From Gammaproteobacteria bacterium (GTDB lineage Bacteria; Pseudomonadota; Gammaproteobacteria; UBA4575): 43,594 nucleotides of DNA. The DNA lies in the NCBI GenBank assembly GCA_026706595.1, contig JAPOYL010000005.1:1-43594 (forward strand). The letters are read 5' to 3'. The notes below the pieces were generated by a model that was not told where the DNA came from, did not search any database, and was given only the letters and a program-made list of their open reading frames with translations. This document shows positions 23,020 through 32,344 of the stretch, in pieces (positions within the stretch are counted from its first letter, which is position 1; each line of letters starts with the position of its first letter). The position numbers and the translations under genes were made by a program.

Positions 23020-24372
23020 CTAAAAAGTATTGATGTACGCGACCAGATCATCGATTTTCTGGTCACTCAGGCTGAGCACCATGGATTCCATCTGCCTTCC
23101 GGTCGCATCCTGCGGGTGCGCACCTCGTATGCCCTGCTTGAAATTCCTGAGCTGGGCAGCCAGGTACCAGTCGCTCATGCCTGCAAGGCGCGGGGCATTC
23201 ACCGCCCAGCGACCTTCACCTTTCTTGCCATGACACTTGCCGCAGGTGGTGTACAGGTCCTTGCCGTTGTCCACGTCTCCCTGGACCGTCTGTTGTGCAG
23301 GCTCGTCCGGGAGCGTCTGGATATAGGCCGCGAGATCACGGATCAGGGTGTCGTTGACGAGGCCCGCCGCCATGGGCGCCATCTGCTGGCCCAGAACATC
23401 CTCGGGGTTCGAGCCCCGGATGCCGTCCCTGAAATAGGTCAGCTGGCGTTTCAGGTACCAGTCTTCCTGGCCACTCAGCTTGGGTGCGTTCAGTGCCAGG
23501 TTGCCTTCTCCCTGGACACCATGGCAGGCCGCGCAAATCTGGTACTGGGCCTGGCCCGCCTGCGCATTTGCGGGTCCTATGGCAGACAGCATCGCATAGG
23601 TGGGTTGCTGGGCGAGCCACTCATGGAATTGCTCTTCTTCCACCACGGTGACCTTGCCGCGCATGGAGTGATGGCCGATTCCACACAGTTCCTCGCAGAG
23701 GATTTCGAATGTACCGACACGCGTGGGGGTCAGCCATTGCCACGTGACCATGCCGGGCACCAGATCCATTTTCACGCGAAACTGGGGCACCGTGAAGTTG
23801 TGCAGGACATCCTTGGAGCGCAGCAGGAATTTGATGGGCAGGCCGATGGGGATGTGCACTTCGTTGCCTTCGATCAGAACATCATCCTGGCCATACGGGT
23901 CTTCGTCATTCATGCCGAATGGGTTATCGATGCTGATCTTGCGGCTGTCCGTGGTGCCCAGCTGACCATCCTTGCCCGGGAAGCGAAAGGTCCACTGCCA
24001 CTGCTGCCCGACCACCTCCACAATGGCCGCATTTTCCGGCGGCGATACGAATTTGCCCCACACGATCAGTCCGGGAGCAAGCATGGCGACAACCCCAACT
24101 GTCGTGATCGCGGTGAGCCAGCCTTCGAGCTTCTTGTTTTCAGGTTCGTAATCGGCACGCTGGTTCTTGTCCTTGTTGCGGTACTTGATGATGCAGTACG
24201 CCATGAACAGGTTGGCCGCCACGAATACTATGCCGCATACGATGGAGGTAATGGTCACCGTCGTGTCGATGGCAGTCCAGTTCGAGGCAATTTCCGTGAA
24301 GTACCACGGGCTCATAAAGTGGAAGACGACCGATCCCACTACCAGAACGATCAATATGATGGCTATGGCCAT
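23020..24372 (-). CDS. ctaC: Cytochrome c oxidase subunit II with two fused cytochrome c domains
   Basis: A 450-residue subunit II. Three hydrophobic segments (1-19, 42-62 and 85-105) precede the cupredoxin domain. The CuA site is His191, Cys226, Glu228, Cys230, His234 and Met237 (CEELCGIGHHSMRG). Two c-type haem domains follow: Cys280-Ala-Ala-Cys283-His284 and Cys377-Gly-Lys-Cys380-His381. Two fused cytochrome c domains make this caa3-like with one extra haem. Electrons would pass haem to haem to CuA. Most caa3 subunits carry one domain, so the second is unusual. Confidence 0.92.
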   Translation of the reverse strand: MAIAIILIVLVVGSVVFHFMSPWYFTEIASNWTAIDTTVTITSIVCGIVFVAANLFMAYCIIKYRNKDKNQRADYEPENKKLEGWLTAITTVGVVAMLAPGLIVWGKFVSPPENAAIVEVVGQQWQWTFRFPGKDGQLGTTDSRKISIDNPFGMNDEDPYGQDDVLIEGNEVHIPIGLPIKFLLRSKDVLHNFTVPQFRVKMDLVPGMVTWQWLTPTRVGTFEILCEELCGIGHHSMRGKVTVVEEEQFHEWLAQQPTYAMLSAIGPANAQAGQAQYQICAACHGVQGEGNLALNAPKLSGQEDWYLKRQLTYFRDGIRGSNPEDVLGQQMAPMAAGLVNDTLIRDLAAYIQTLPDEPAQQTVQGDVDNGKDLYTTCGKCHGKKGEGRWAVNAPRLAGMSDWYLAAQLRNFKQGIRGAHPQDATGRQMESMVLSLSDQKIDDLVAYINTF

Positions 24373-24436
24373 GTTCTAGACTCCTTAGTCATTCCAATAC
24401 GGCGGTTACGCTGGACTTGCGGCATGCGCATCAGGC

Positions 24437-25339
24437 TCACCAGATAATTCCACCACTGCATCCGCAATCCACAAATATCAGGGTAAACAGGCCCAGCAGG
24501 TAAAGGACGGAAAAGCCGAACAGCCTGCGCGTGCTCTGGTGGGTAATCGGTTTGCGAACAAAGTCTATGGTCAAAAGCAGGTAGGTTATTCCAAGGACGA
24601 TACTGAGCACCAGATAGACGGGGCCCACTACCTCAAGCCAGTACATCGCCGTACTCAGGGGCACCAGGGCAACGGTGTACAGCAGCATGCGGGTCTTTGT
24701 GGCCTGCTGTCCATGGGTCACCGGCAGCATCGGCAGGCTGGCTTGCCTGTACTCATCGGCTCTCAAAAGGGCCAGTGCCCAGAAGTGCGGAGGTTGCCAC
24801 ATGAACATGATCGCGAACATGGCCAATGCGGGTAGGCCGATGTCATTGGTCACGGCTACCCAGCCAATGACCGGGGGCAGTGCCCCGGCCACCCCGCCAA
24901 TTTCAGTACAAAGAGGGGATGAACGTTTCAGCCAGACGGTGTACACCACCACGTAGAAAAATGTGGTCGCCGCAGCCAGGTACGCGGTCAGGGGGTTCAC
25001 CAGGTAAAAGAGAATTGCAAACGACCACAGACTGAGCATGACGCCCAGCCACAGGGCCTGTTGCGGATGCAGGCGCGAACACGGCAATGCGCGCATGCGC
25101 GTTCGCGCCATGCGCTTGTCCACTTCCCGGTCCACATAGTTGTTGAGGGCTCCACTTGCCGATGATGCGAGTCCCGTCCCCAACAGGGTGAAGATGACCA
25201 GGTCTAGGGGCAGGGTACCGCTCCCGGCCAGCCACATTCCCGCAAACGTGGTCACCAGCACAAGGGTCGTGATTCGTGGTTTGCACAACTCTACGAAGTC
25301 ACTCGCCTGGTCGCGGACTGCTGTGATGGTCGCGTTCAC
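24437..25339 (-). CDS. ctaB: Protohaem IX farnesyltransferase (haem O synthase)
   Basis: A 300-residue polytopic membrane protein of the UbiA superfamily. It converts haem b to haem o by adding a farnesyl group, the first step to haem a. The prenyl diphosphate-binding motif NNYVDREVDKRM is at about residues 66-77, with a second site (LLRADEYRQASLPML) further on. It starts at GTG 25339. It is the promoter-proximal gene of the oxidase cluster. No ctaA (haem a synthase) is seen in the window. Confidence 0.9.
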   Translation of the reverse strand: MNATITAVRDQASDFVELCKPRITTLVLVTTFAGMWLAGSGTLPLDLVIFTLLGTGLASSASGALNNYVDREVDKRMARTRMRALPCSRLHPQQALWLGVMLSLWSFAILFYLVNPLTAYLAAATTFFYVVVYTVWLKRSSPLCTEIGGVAGALPPVIGWVAVTNDIGLPALAMFAIMFMWQPPHFWALALLRADEYRQASLPMLPVTHGQQATKTRMLLYTVALVPLSTAMYWLEVVGPVYLVLSIVLGITYLLLTIDFVRKPITHQSTRRLFGFSVLYLLGLFTLIFVDCGCSGGIIW

Positions 25340-26051
25340 GATCTAAAACACTTCCTGTGAGCCCTGTGGCACATGAACAATATTCTCATCTTGGGTCGGC
25401 TGGATTGGGATCGTGACAGGTCCGTCAGTGTGTACAGGGAAATACGGGCGGCATGGAGTCTTTGGAAAAGCCTATCGGGACAGCTGGCGGATGCAGGCCA
25501 GCAGAGACCTGTTTTTCACAGGCCGAACTCCAGCATCCAGAAGGTGCACACCCTTTTGCATGACTACTCGTAAATGAATCAAAAACAGCATCGCTGGTTC
25601 AGGTTTTTGTCCTGGCTCCGTGTCGAAGCTCAAGGCCCTCTGTCACCCAAACCCATTAACAATTGCAAAAACACATTTCGGCATCTTGATGGCTCAGTGC
25701 CATGGCTGCCTTGCCTTAATTGCCTCACGGCGTGGGCTCATTGCATTATGCAAAACCCGACCGCCCATCAAGATACCAAAGTGACCGGGAAAAGGTACCT
25801 GCCTGATATGGATAATTCCCGGATTTTGGCCAATGGGAACCATTCTCAAATACTTTATTGCGTGGGTCTGCCTGCAGGGTGTCAGCGAACTGCACGAGGC
25901 CCTTGCAGGAGCCCCGGTGCGAGGCTTGAAATGGATAGATTTCAAGGTTTTGTACGTGAGGAATCCGGCTAAAGATGGGCTTATGTACCTATAAAATTAA
26001 AGCTCCGGTGTGCTAGCATGAAAGAAAAGCCAAATGGGGGAGGGTAGTTGC
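25340..26051. other. Long intergenic region between ctaB and an OmpW-like gene
   Basis: About 710 bases between divergent genes. Open frames here (for example 25574-25972) have atypical composition, no recognisable domains and no ribosome-binding site, and are probably chance. An inverted repeat CCTGCA-GGG 25871-25879 / CCCTTGCAGG 25900-25909 is present without a T-run. Promoters of both flanking genes should lie here. I do not see a known riboswitch or tRNA. Confidence 0.4.
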
Positions 26052-26945
26052 ATGAGACAGGCCTTTTTCTCTGCAAAAGCAGGCAATTCAATCGTCGCGG
26101 TAGCTGCGACCGTGTGTTTCCTACTGATCGGTGCGCCGAAAGCGGATGCCGCAGGCTCCAAATGGTACGTCGGTGCAAGTGTTCCGGTCATGTACATCGA
26201 TGATACGGATACTGTTACACAAGGCAGCAATATCGATCCAAGCCAGCCGCTGGCCCCGCCAAGTACCTACAGGGGCAAAGCCGTCAACAAATACGATACG
26301 GGCTTCAAGCTTGAAGGTGTCATAGGGTACGAGTTCCGCCCCAATATGCGCATTGAGCTTGAGCTTTTCTATTCCGAAGCCGAAGTGGATAAGCTGACCT
26401 ACAGTGGCATCAGCACCGTTACTCCGCTTGGCCCTGTGTCACTTCCAGGCGAGACGGAGACTCCCGTATCCGGTGATGCCGAACAGATCGGCGCCATGCT
26501 GAACCTGTGGTACGACATCGATCTCGGTTCCAAGTGGACACCTTATGTCGGAGTCGGAGTCGGAGTCATTGAGGTGGACTTCGGTGAAGTCGACTACGAT
26601 GAGAACGCGCTTGCGCAGTACGTGTCAAATTCCTTGCGCCTTGGTGCAGCCCAGCAAATGGCCCTGCAGGCAGGGGTACCGTTTAATCCGGCTAACGTGC
26701 CCTTACCGCAGTTGCCACCAGGCTTTGTGCCCGGTGTCTCCACCACGGACACGGTGTTTGCCTATCAGGCGGCCGCAGGAGTCAGCTACCAGTTCAGCGA
26801 CAATGTGGCGTTGCGCCTGGGGTATCGCTACCAGACCTCGGATGACCTGCAATTCAGGGGCAGAAACGCTTTTGGCAACACGGTTGAAACCAAGACCGAC
26901 TTTGATGTCCAGTTCATAGAGATCGGTGTCCGTTACCATTTCTGA
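26052..26945 (+). CDS. OmpW-like outer-membrane beta-barrel protein
   Basis: A 297-residue protein with a signal peptide ending PKADA-AG (about residue 36). The mature barrel has alternating strands and ends in EIGVRYHF, the C-terminal Phe of outer-membrane barrels. Segments such as WYDIDLGSKWTPYVGVGVGVIEVDFGEV and LRLGYRYQTSDDLQF fit the OmpW/AcfA or surface-antigen 8-stranded barrel group. A long insertion (about 150-220) has low complexity with a proline-rich stretch (NPANVPLPQLPPGF). ATG 26052 has GGAGGG upstream; an earlier in-frame start at 26034 adds MGEGSC only. Convergent with ppsR. Confidence 0.8.
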   Translation: MRQAFFSAKAGNSIVAVAATVCFLLIGAPKADAAGSKWYVGASVPVMYIDDTDTVTQGSNIDPSQPLAPPSTYRGKAVNKYDTGFKLEGVIGYEFRPNMRIELELFYSEAEVDKLTYSGISTVTPLGPVSLPGETETPVSGDAEQIGAMLNLWYDIDLGSKWTPYVGVGVGVIEVDFGEVDYDENALAQYVSNSLRLGAAQQMALQAGVPFNPANVPLPQLPPGFVPGVSTTDTVFAYQAAAGVSYQFSDNVALRLGYRYQTSDDLQFRGRNAFGNTVETKTDFDVQFIEIGVRYHF

Positions 26946-26956
26946 GAGCAGCAAGG

Positions 26957-26993
26957 CCGGGTAGTTTCTGAAAACCCGGGAGTTTTGCCCGGG
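26957..26993. terminator. Terminator between convergent ompW-like gene and ppsR
   Basis: CCGGGT 26957-26962 pairs with ACCCGG 26974-26979 around an 11-base loop and is followed by GAGTTTTG. An alternative CCCGGG 26975-26980 / CCCGGG 26988-26993 overlaps it. It sits between the converging stop codons, so it could serve both directions, more clearly the plus strand. Confidence 0.6.
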
Positions 26994-26995
26994 CC

Positions 26996-27853
26996 CTAGT
27001 GAGCCTGGGATGCGGGCAGTTGGCTGTCGCTTGGCTGCGCCCTCAGTTTCAGGCGCTGAAGTATGGTTGTTGCAATCTCCTCGATCGAGATGGAGGTGCT
27101 GTCCAGGTAGGGCAGCCGTGTTGCCCTGAAAATGGCTTCTGCGCGGTGCACTTCGTACTCGCACTGCTCAAGTGATGCATACTGGCTGTCAGGCCGCCTT
27201 TCCTGGCGGATCTTGTGCAATTGGCGCGGTGACAGGGTGAGTCCGAACACACGTTCCTGAACGCCCGCGATCGCCCTCGGCAGGGCAGAGCTCTCGAAGT
27301 CGGCATCAGCCAGGGGGTAGTTCGCCGCCTTCAGGTTGTAATGCATGGCCAAGTACAGGCAGGTCGGCGTCTTGCCGCTCCTCGAGACCCCCGTGAGCAC
27401 GATATCCGCGTTTGCCAGGTCAATGATTTTTGTTCCATCATCATGGTTTAGCGTAAAATCCAGCGCTTCGATGCGTTGCACGTATTTCAGCGGACTGCCC
27501 ACCCCGTGGGTTTCGCCGACTGCATGCTTGGCCTTCACTCCAAGGCGGGATTCCAGTTGCGGGATGAAGGTGGAGAAGATATCCAGCACCGGGATGTCGT
27601 GGGATTGAAAAAGGTCGATCAGGGACTTGTCCGTCAGGCTGGTGAACACGATCGGCGGGGCAGGCTCTGCCTCCATGACGGCCGAGATACTTGCGATCAC
27701 GCGCTGCACCTCCTGCGCATTGGTGACGAATGGAAAGACCGTCTTGTCGAACTCCGTGTCCGGGAATCGTGCGAACAGGGACTGACCCAGGGATTCGATG
27801 GTGATCCCGGTGCTGTCTGAAATGAAGAACACCTTTTGTTTTTTGGCCGCCAT
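26996..27853 (-). CDS. ppsR: Phosphoenolpyruvate synthase regulatory protein (DUF299)
   Basis: A 285-residue bifunctional ADP-dependent kinase / Pi-dependent phosphorylase that inactivates and reactivates PEP synthase by threonine phosphorylation. Signature regions are [13 protein letters not shown] near the start and the P-loop [10 protein letters not shown] near residue 155. It is divergent from ppsA, its target, as in many gammaproteobacteria. Only 21 bases separate the two start codons and neither has a ribosome-binding site. The C-terminus (SQLPASQAH) extends slightly beyond the conserved core. Confidence 0.92.
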   Translation of the reverse strand: MAAKKQKVFFISDSTGITIESLGQSLFARFPDTEFDKTVFPFVTNAQEVQRVIASISAVMEAEPAPPIVFTSLTDKSLIDLFQSHDIPVLDIFSTFIPQLESRLGVKAKHAVGETHGVGSPLKYVQRIEALDFTLNHDDGTKIIDLANADIVLTGVSRSGKTPTCLYLAMHYNLKAANYPLADADFESSALPRAIAGVQERVFGLTLSPRQLHKIRQERRPDSQYASLEQCEYEVHRAEAIFRATRLPYLDSTSISIEEIATTILQRLKLRAQPSDSQLPASQAH

Positions 27854-27874
27854 CTTGTAAATATAACCGATGAT
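27854..27874. promoter_or_regulatory. 21-bp divergent intergenic region of ppsR and ppsA
   Basis: The start codons of ppsR (27853, minus) and ppsA (27875, plus) are 21 bases apart. The AT-rich core TAAATATAA reads as a -10-like element in both directions (TTATATTTA on the minus strand). Neither gene has a Shine-Dalgarno sequence in the space. Leaderless transcripts from overlapping promoters would explain this. The alternative is that a real start lies further downstream in one gene. Confidence 0.4.
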
Positions 27875-30235
27875 ATGAACCGCTGTACGATCGATCTTGC
27901 TGAAATTGGAGCCAAGGACGGACCCCGGGTTGGAGGCAAGAATGCCTCCCTGGGCGAGATGATCCGCAATCTCGATACGCTGGGGGTGCGGGTACCCGGT
28001 GGATTTGCGACGACCTCAGACGCCTTCCACATGTACCTGCAGGCCAATGGCCTGACGAAGAAAATCGCAAGCCAGCTGGAGACCTTGGACGTGGAGGACA
28101 TCCCCAGGCTGACCGAGGTCGGAAAGACCATACGCGGATGGGTCCTGGAGGGCGAGTTGCCCGCTGAACTGCACACGGCGATCACCGAAGCCTATCAAGG
28201 GCTGGAGGCGCGCACCCGCCCAGACGTGGCCGTCGCCGTGCGTTCCTCGGCCACCGCCGAAGACCTGCCGGAGGCTTCATTTGCGGGCCAGCAGGAGAGT
28301 TACCTGAATGTGCGCGGGATCTCCGACGTGCTGGCTGCGGTCAAGCTGGTGTTTGCATCCCTGTTCAATGACCGCGCCATCGCCTACCGGGAGGAGAAGG
28401 GCTTCGGCCATGACGGTCTCGCACTCTCGGCCGGTATCCAGCAGATGGTTCGAAGCGATCTGGCGGCCAGCGGCGTGATGTTTACCCTGGATACGGAATC
28501 CGGCTTCCGGGACGTGGTGTTCATCACGGCAGGCTACGGGCTGGGAGAGACCATCGTGCAGGGCCAGATCAACCCCGACGAGTTCTATGTGTCAAAAGTG
28601 GCCCTGGGCCGTGAGTGTCCGGCCATCATCCGGCGTGCCTGCGGCAGCAAACTGCAGAAGATGGTTTACAAGGAGGGCGGCAGCGGCACGGAAACCGTGG
28701 CCGTGCCGGAATCCCTGCAGAACCGTTTTTGCATTTCCGATGCGGATGTCGAGTCCCTGGCACGCATGGCCGTGGCGATTGAGCGGCATTACGGGCGTCC
28801 GATGGACATCGAATGGGCCAAGGACGGATCCGACCAGCAGATGTACATCGTGCAGGCCCGTCCCGAAACCGTGCAGAGCATTGAGCACAAGGTGATCGAG
28901 AAATTCCTGCTGAAGGAGACCTCGCAGGTGCTGGTAACGGGCCGGAGCATCGGGCAGCGCATCGGCGCCGGCCGGTCCCGGGTCATTCCTTCACTGGCCG
29001 AAATCGAACAGTTGCGCGCCGGCGAAGTGCTGGTCACGGACATGACCGATCCCCACTGGGAGCCAGTGATGAAACGCGCGGCAGCCATCGTCACCAACCG
29101 CGGCGGGCGCACCTGCCATGCCGCCATCATCGCACGCGAGCTGGGGGTGCCCGCGATCGTCGGATGCGGGGATGCCACCGATGCCCTGCAGTCCGCCAAG
29201 GAGATCACGGTATCGTGTGCGCAGGGAGACACCGGCCACGTGTATGAAGGACTTCTCGAATTCGAGATCAACAAAACCCAACTGGACAGGATGCCCGATA
29301 TCCCGTGCAGGATCATGCTCAACGTCGGCGACCCCGAGCAGGCCTTTTATTTCTCCCAGACACCCAATGCGGGGGTCGGGCTGGCGCGACTGGAGTTCAT
29401 GATCAACAAGACCATCGGCGTGCACCCGCGGGCACTCATCGATTTTGACCAGTTGCCGGATGATCTCAGGGCACAGATCGAGATGCGCAGCAGCGCCTAT
29501 GCGGACCCGCAGACATTCTTTGTCGAGAAGCTGACCGAAGGCATCGCGACCCTGGCGGCTGCCTTTGAAGGTAAGCCCGTGCTGGTCCGGCTGTCGGACT
29601 TCAAGTCGAACGAGTATGCGAACCTGCTGGGCGGCAACCTGTATGAGCCTGTGGAGGAAAACCCGATGATCGGATACCGGGGCACGTCGAGATACCTGTC
29701 CGAGCTGTTCGCGCCCTGTTTCGAGATGGAATGCCGGGCGTTGCGCACCGTGCGCAACGAGATGGGGTTTACCAACATCCAGATCATGGTCCCCTTCGTG
29801 CGCACCCTTGAGGAGGCCGAAAGTGTCACCGCACTGCTGGGCGAACACGGTCTGGCACGCTCGGAAAACGGTCTCAAGGTGGTCATGATGTGCGAGGTTC
29901 CCTCGAACGCGGTGCTGGCCGAGGATTTCCTGCAGTATTTTGACGGCTTTTCCATCGGCTCGAACGACCTGACGCAGATGACGCTGGGCCTAGACCGGGA
30001 CTCCGAACTCGTGGCCGGGCAGTTCAATGAACAAAACGAGGCGGTCCTGCAGCTGGTGGGCCAGGCCATCCGTGCCTGCCGCAAAGCCGGCAAGTACGTG
30101 GGCATCTGTGGACAGGGACCTTCGGATTTCCCGGAATTTGCCTACTGGCTGGTCGAGCAGGGCATCGACAGCATCTCGCTGAATCCGGATTCCGTGATCA
30201 ATACCTGGGTGCACCTGTCAAAATACGGGCGCTGA
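27875..30235 (+). CDS. ppsA: Phosphoenolpyruvate synthase (pyruvate, water dikinase)
   Basis: A 786-residue enzyme making phosphoenolpyruvate from pyruvate and ATP for gluconeogenesis. The N-terminal ATP-grasp domain has [11 protein letters not shown] and [20 protein letters not shown] in part. The phosphohistidine domain has [15 protein letters not shown] with the catalytic His. The C-terminal PEP-binding TIM barrel has [16 protein letters not shown] and [13 protein letters not shown] chose ATG 27875; the open frame extends upstream to 27836 but would overlap the ppsR coding sequence. Full length for the family. Confidence 0.95.
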   Translation: MNRCTIDLAEIGAKDGPRVGGKNASLGEMIRNLDTLGVRVPGGFATTSDAFHMYLQANGLTKKIASQLETLDVEDIPRLTEVGKTIRGWVLEGELPAELHTAITEAYQGLEARTRPDVAVAVRSSATAEDLPEASFAGQQESYLNVRGISDVLAAVKLVFASLFNDRAIAYREEKGFGHDGLALSAGIQQMVRSDLAASGVMFTLDTESGFRDVVFITAGYGLGETIVQGQINPDEFYVSKVALGRECPAIIRRACGSKLQKMVYKEGGSGTETVAVPESLQNRFCISDADVESLARMAVAIERHYGRPMDIEWAKDGSDQQMYIVQARPETVQSIEHKVIEKFLLKETSQVLVTGRSIGQRIGAGRSRVIPSLAEIEQLRAGEVLVTDMTDPHWEPVMKRAAAIVTNRGGRTCHAAIIARELGVPAIVGCGDATDALQSAKEITVSCAQGDTGHVYEGLLEFEINKTQLDRMPDIPCRIMLNVGDPEQAFYFSQTPNAGVGLARLEFMINKTIGVHPRALIDFDQLPDDLRAQIEMRSSAYADPQTFFVEKLTEGIATLAAAFEGKPVLVRLSDFKSNEYANLLGGNLYEPVEENPMIGYRGTSRYLSELFAPCFEMECRALRTVRNEMGFTNIQIMVPFVRTLEEAESVTALLGEHGLARSENGLKVVMMCEVPSNAVLAEDFLQYFDGFSIGSNDLTQMTLGLDRDSELVAGQFNEQNEAVLQLVGQAIRACRKAGKYVGICGQGPSDFPEFAYWLVEQGIDSISLNPDSVINTWVHLSKYGR

Positions 30236-30359
30236 AGCCACGCCCCAGACAGCCGCGCTCACTTCCTCCTGCTTTCGGGTCGTTGGCGCACTTTCCTTCT
30301 CTGCCAGGGGATTTGTAGCAGAAGTTTCATGCGAATGCAGTCATGCTGTGACAACCGCT

Positions 30360-30383
30360 TTATATATTCAAGGTTATATATTC
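30360..30383. repeat. Tandem 10-bp repeat upstream of the oxidoreductase gene
   Basis: TTATATATTC occurs at 30360-30369 and again at 30374-30383, four bases apart, about 50 bases before the oxidoreductase start. It could provide two -10 elements or a regulator-binding site. Its copies are 14 bases apart, more than one helical turn. Confidence 0.4.
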
Positions 30384-30432
30384 GCCTGGAGACTGTCTGT
30401 ATCCTTGAGCCGCAAAGAATGGAGAAAAAACG

Positions 30433-31455
30433 TTGAAAGCCGTCGGTTTGTACAAGTATCTGCCCATCGATGAGGCGGATTCGTTGCTGGACCTGGAGAT
30501 CGAGTCCCCGCGCCCGCTTGGCCGGGAGCTGCTGGTTGATGTACGGGCCATAGCCGTAAATCCCGTGGATACAAAAATGCGGGCTCCGCAAGACAAGGTG
30601 GAGGACACCCCCCGCATCCTGGGCTGGGATGCTGCGGGTGTGGTCGAGGCTGTGGGTCCGCAAGCGACGCTGTTCAAGCCAGGCGATGAAGTGTTTTATG
30701 CCGGCAGCTTCATCCAGCCCGGTTGCAACAGCGAGCTTCATCTGGTGGACGAGCGCATCGTGGGTGGCAAGCCGCAAAGCCTGGATTTCACCCAGGCCGC
30801 CGCCTTGCCGCTGACCAGTATCACGGCCTGGGAGTCCCTGTTTGACCGGCTGGGGATTGCCGCGGACGGTTCGGACCGGGGCCGGAGACTTCTCATCATC
30901 GGGGGTGCAGGCGGTGTAGGCTCCGTGGCCACGCAATTTGCCAAGCAGGTCGCCGAGCTGGACGTGACGGTCACGGCTTCCCGGCCCGAGTCCCGCAAGT
31001 GGTGCAGGGAACTGGGCGCAGACCACGTGATCAACCATTACCTGGATATTCCCGAGCAGGTGAGCCAGCTGGGGATCGACGGGTTTGAGTTCATCCTGTG
31101 CCTGAATGAAACGGACAAGTACTGGCAGACCATGGCGGCGGTGATCGCACCGCAGGGGAAAATCTGCTCCATCGTGGAGACGGCAGCTTACGTGGACCTG
31201 GGCACGCTGAAGAGCAAGAGTGCGACGTTTGTCTGGGAGTTCATGTTCACCCGCTCCATGTACGAGACCGAAGACATGATCGAACAGCACCACCTGCTTT
31301 GCCGGGTGGCCGAGTTGGTGGATGCGGGCACGGTCAAAACGACCGTTAACAAGGTGCTCGAGCCTATCAATTCGAAAAACCTCAAGGCTGCGCACGCGCA
31401 GATCGAGAACCGGCACACGATCGGCAAGATTGTCCTGCAGGGCTGGGATTCCTGA
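30433..31455 (+). CDS. Zinc-type alcohol dehydrogenase-like / quinone oxidoreductase family protein
   Basis: A 340-residue MDR-superfamily oxidoreductase. The GroES-like N-terminal domain has VRAIAVNPVDTKMR and ILGWDAAGVVEAVG. The Rossmann domain has LLIIGGAGGVGSVATQFAK near residue 155-170 for NADPH. It lacks the zinc-binding cysteines, so it should be a zinc-independent quinone/enone reductase of the QOR subgroup, despite the usual 'zinc-binding' family label. It starts at TTG 30433 after GGAG eight bases upstream. It stands alone between ppsA and cysQ. Confidence 0.85.
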   Translation: MKAVGLYKYLPIDEADSLLDLEIESPRPLGRELLVDVRAIAVNPVDTKMRAPQDKVEDTPRILGWDAAGVVEAVGPQATLFKPGDEVFYAGSFIQPGCNSELHLVDERIVGGKPQSLDFTQAAALPLTSITAWESLFDRLGIAADGSDRGRRLLIIGGAGGVGSVATQFAKQVAELDVTVTASRPESRKWCRELGADHVINHYLDIPEQVSQLGIDGFEFILCLNETDKYWQTMAAVIAPQGKICSIVETAAYVDLGTLKSKSATFVWEFMFTRSMYETEDMIEQHHLLCRVAELVDAGTVKTTVNKVLEPINSKNLKAAHAQIENRHTIGKIVLQGWDS

Positions 31456-31482
31456 CCGCAGCACGCGGCCGCCACGGTATTT

Positions 31483-32310
31483 TTACCGTGAGCCCCGCTG
31501 CATCAGCATGTCCCGCCAGCGCTCATTCAGATTTCCGAACACGAAGAACGAGGGATTCAGCAACGAGTCTTTCGTGTTGTAGCGCACAGCCTGCAGCCGG
31601 GTGTCGACCAGCGATCCTCCCGCTTCGTGCACGATGCAGTGCGCGGCCGCCGTATCCCACTCGGAGGTTGGCCCAAACCGGGGATAGAGGTCGGCCTTGC
31701 CTTCGGCAACCAGACAGGTCTTGATCGAGCTTCCGACATGGATCAGTTCGTGGTGGCCAATCTGTGCCAGCAGTGCCTGCAGGGTCGGGCCGGCACGGGA
31801 GCGGCTGCCGCAGATCGTCGGGCGGGCATCGGGCGTGGAAAAGCGGGTCCTGATCGGGCGTGCAGCCTGTTCGCGTTCCTGCTTGAAGGCTCCATGTCCG
31901 GTGGCGGCAAAATAGCAGGTCTCCTGCACCGGCAGGTAGACCGCACCGAGGCGGGCCACATGGCCGATGACCAAGGCGACATTCACGGTGAACTCGCCGT
32001 TTTTCTTGATGAATTCGCGGGTCCCGTCCAGTGGGTCGATCAGCCAGTAGCGCTCCCATTTCATTCTTTGCGAGTACGGCACCGTGGCCGATTCTTCCGA
32101 GAGCACGGGAATGTCCGGGGTCAGGGTCTGCAGTTGCCGGCAGATCAGGCGATGGGAGGCAAGGTCGGCCGTGGTGCGCGGGGAGCGGTCCTCTTTCTCC
32201 TCGATCTCGAACCCCCCGAGATAAATTTTCATGACCTCCTGACCGGCCTGCTTTACAATGTCGCAGACCGGAGCAATGAGCGCTTCAAGCTGTGCAGTAT
32301 CCGGGTCCAT
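31483..32310 (-). CDS. cysQ: 3'(2'),5'-bisphosphate nucleotidase CysQ
   Basis: A 275-residue member of the inositol-monophosphatase superfamily. The metal-binding DPLDGTREF is near residue 95 with the preceding SEES, and WDTAAAHCIVHEAGG near 220. It recycles the 3'-phosphoadenosine 5'-phosphate left by sulfate assimilation. I take ATG 32310 as start; three extra residues from TTG 32319 are possible. It is divergent from yrfG with 34 bases between start codons, a conserved arrangement in gammaproteobacteria. Confidence 0.88.
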   Translation of the reverse strand: MDPDTAQLEALIAPVCDIVKQAGQEVMKIYLGGFEIEEKEDRSPRTTADLASHRLICRQLQTLTPDIPVLSEESATVPYSQRMKWERYWLIDPLDGTREFIKKNGEFTVNVALVIGHVARLGAVYLPVQETCYFAATGHGAFKQEREQAARPIRTRFSTPDARPTICGSRSRAGPTLQALLAQIGHHELIHVGSSIKTCLVAEGKADLYPRFGPTSEWDTAAAHCIVHEAGGSLVDTRLQAVRYNTKDSLLNPSFFVFGNLNERWRDMLMQRGSR

Positions 32311-32344
32311 TACCAGCAACTACTTGTCCGGAGAATCCTTGTCG

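Noticed and set aside
22924-24447. Long 507-codon open frame on the plus strand
   Set aside because: It runs opposite coxB, whose CuA and haem motifs are intact. The antisense frame has no recognisable domain; it is a GC-rich shadow.
24560-24575. Extra CTATGG half-site resembling the shared dyad
   Set aside because: It lies inside the ctaB coding region and has no CCATAG partner at the N7 spacing; isolated half-sites are expected by chance.
25574-25972. 132-codon open frame in the ctaB/OmpW-like intergenic region
   Set aside because: It has no ribosome-binding site, odd composition (many Arg, Pro and Cys) and no pattern of a known protein; probably chance.
30259-31464. 401-codon minus-strand open frame
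   Set aside because: It is antisense to the MDR oxidoreductase, which has a proper Rossmann motif and ribosome-binding site.
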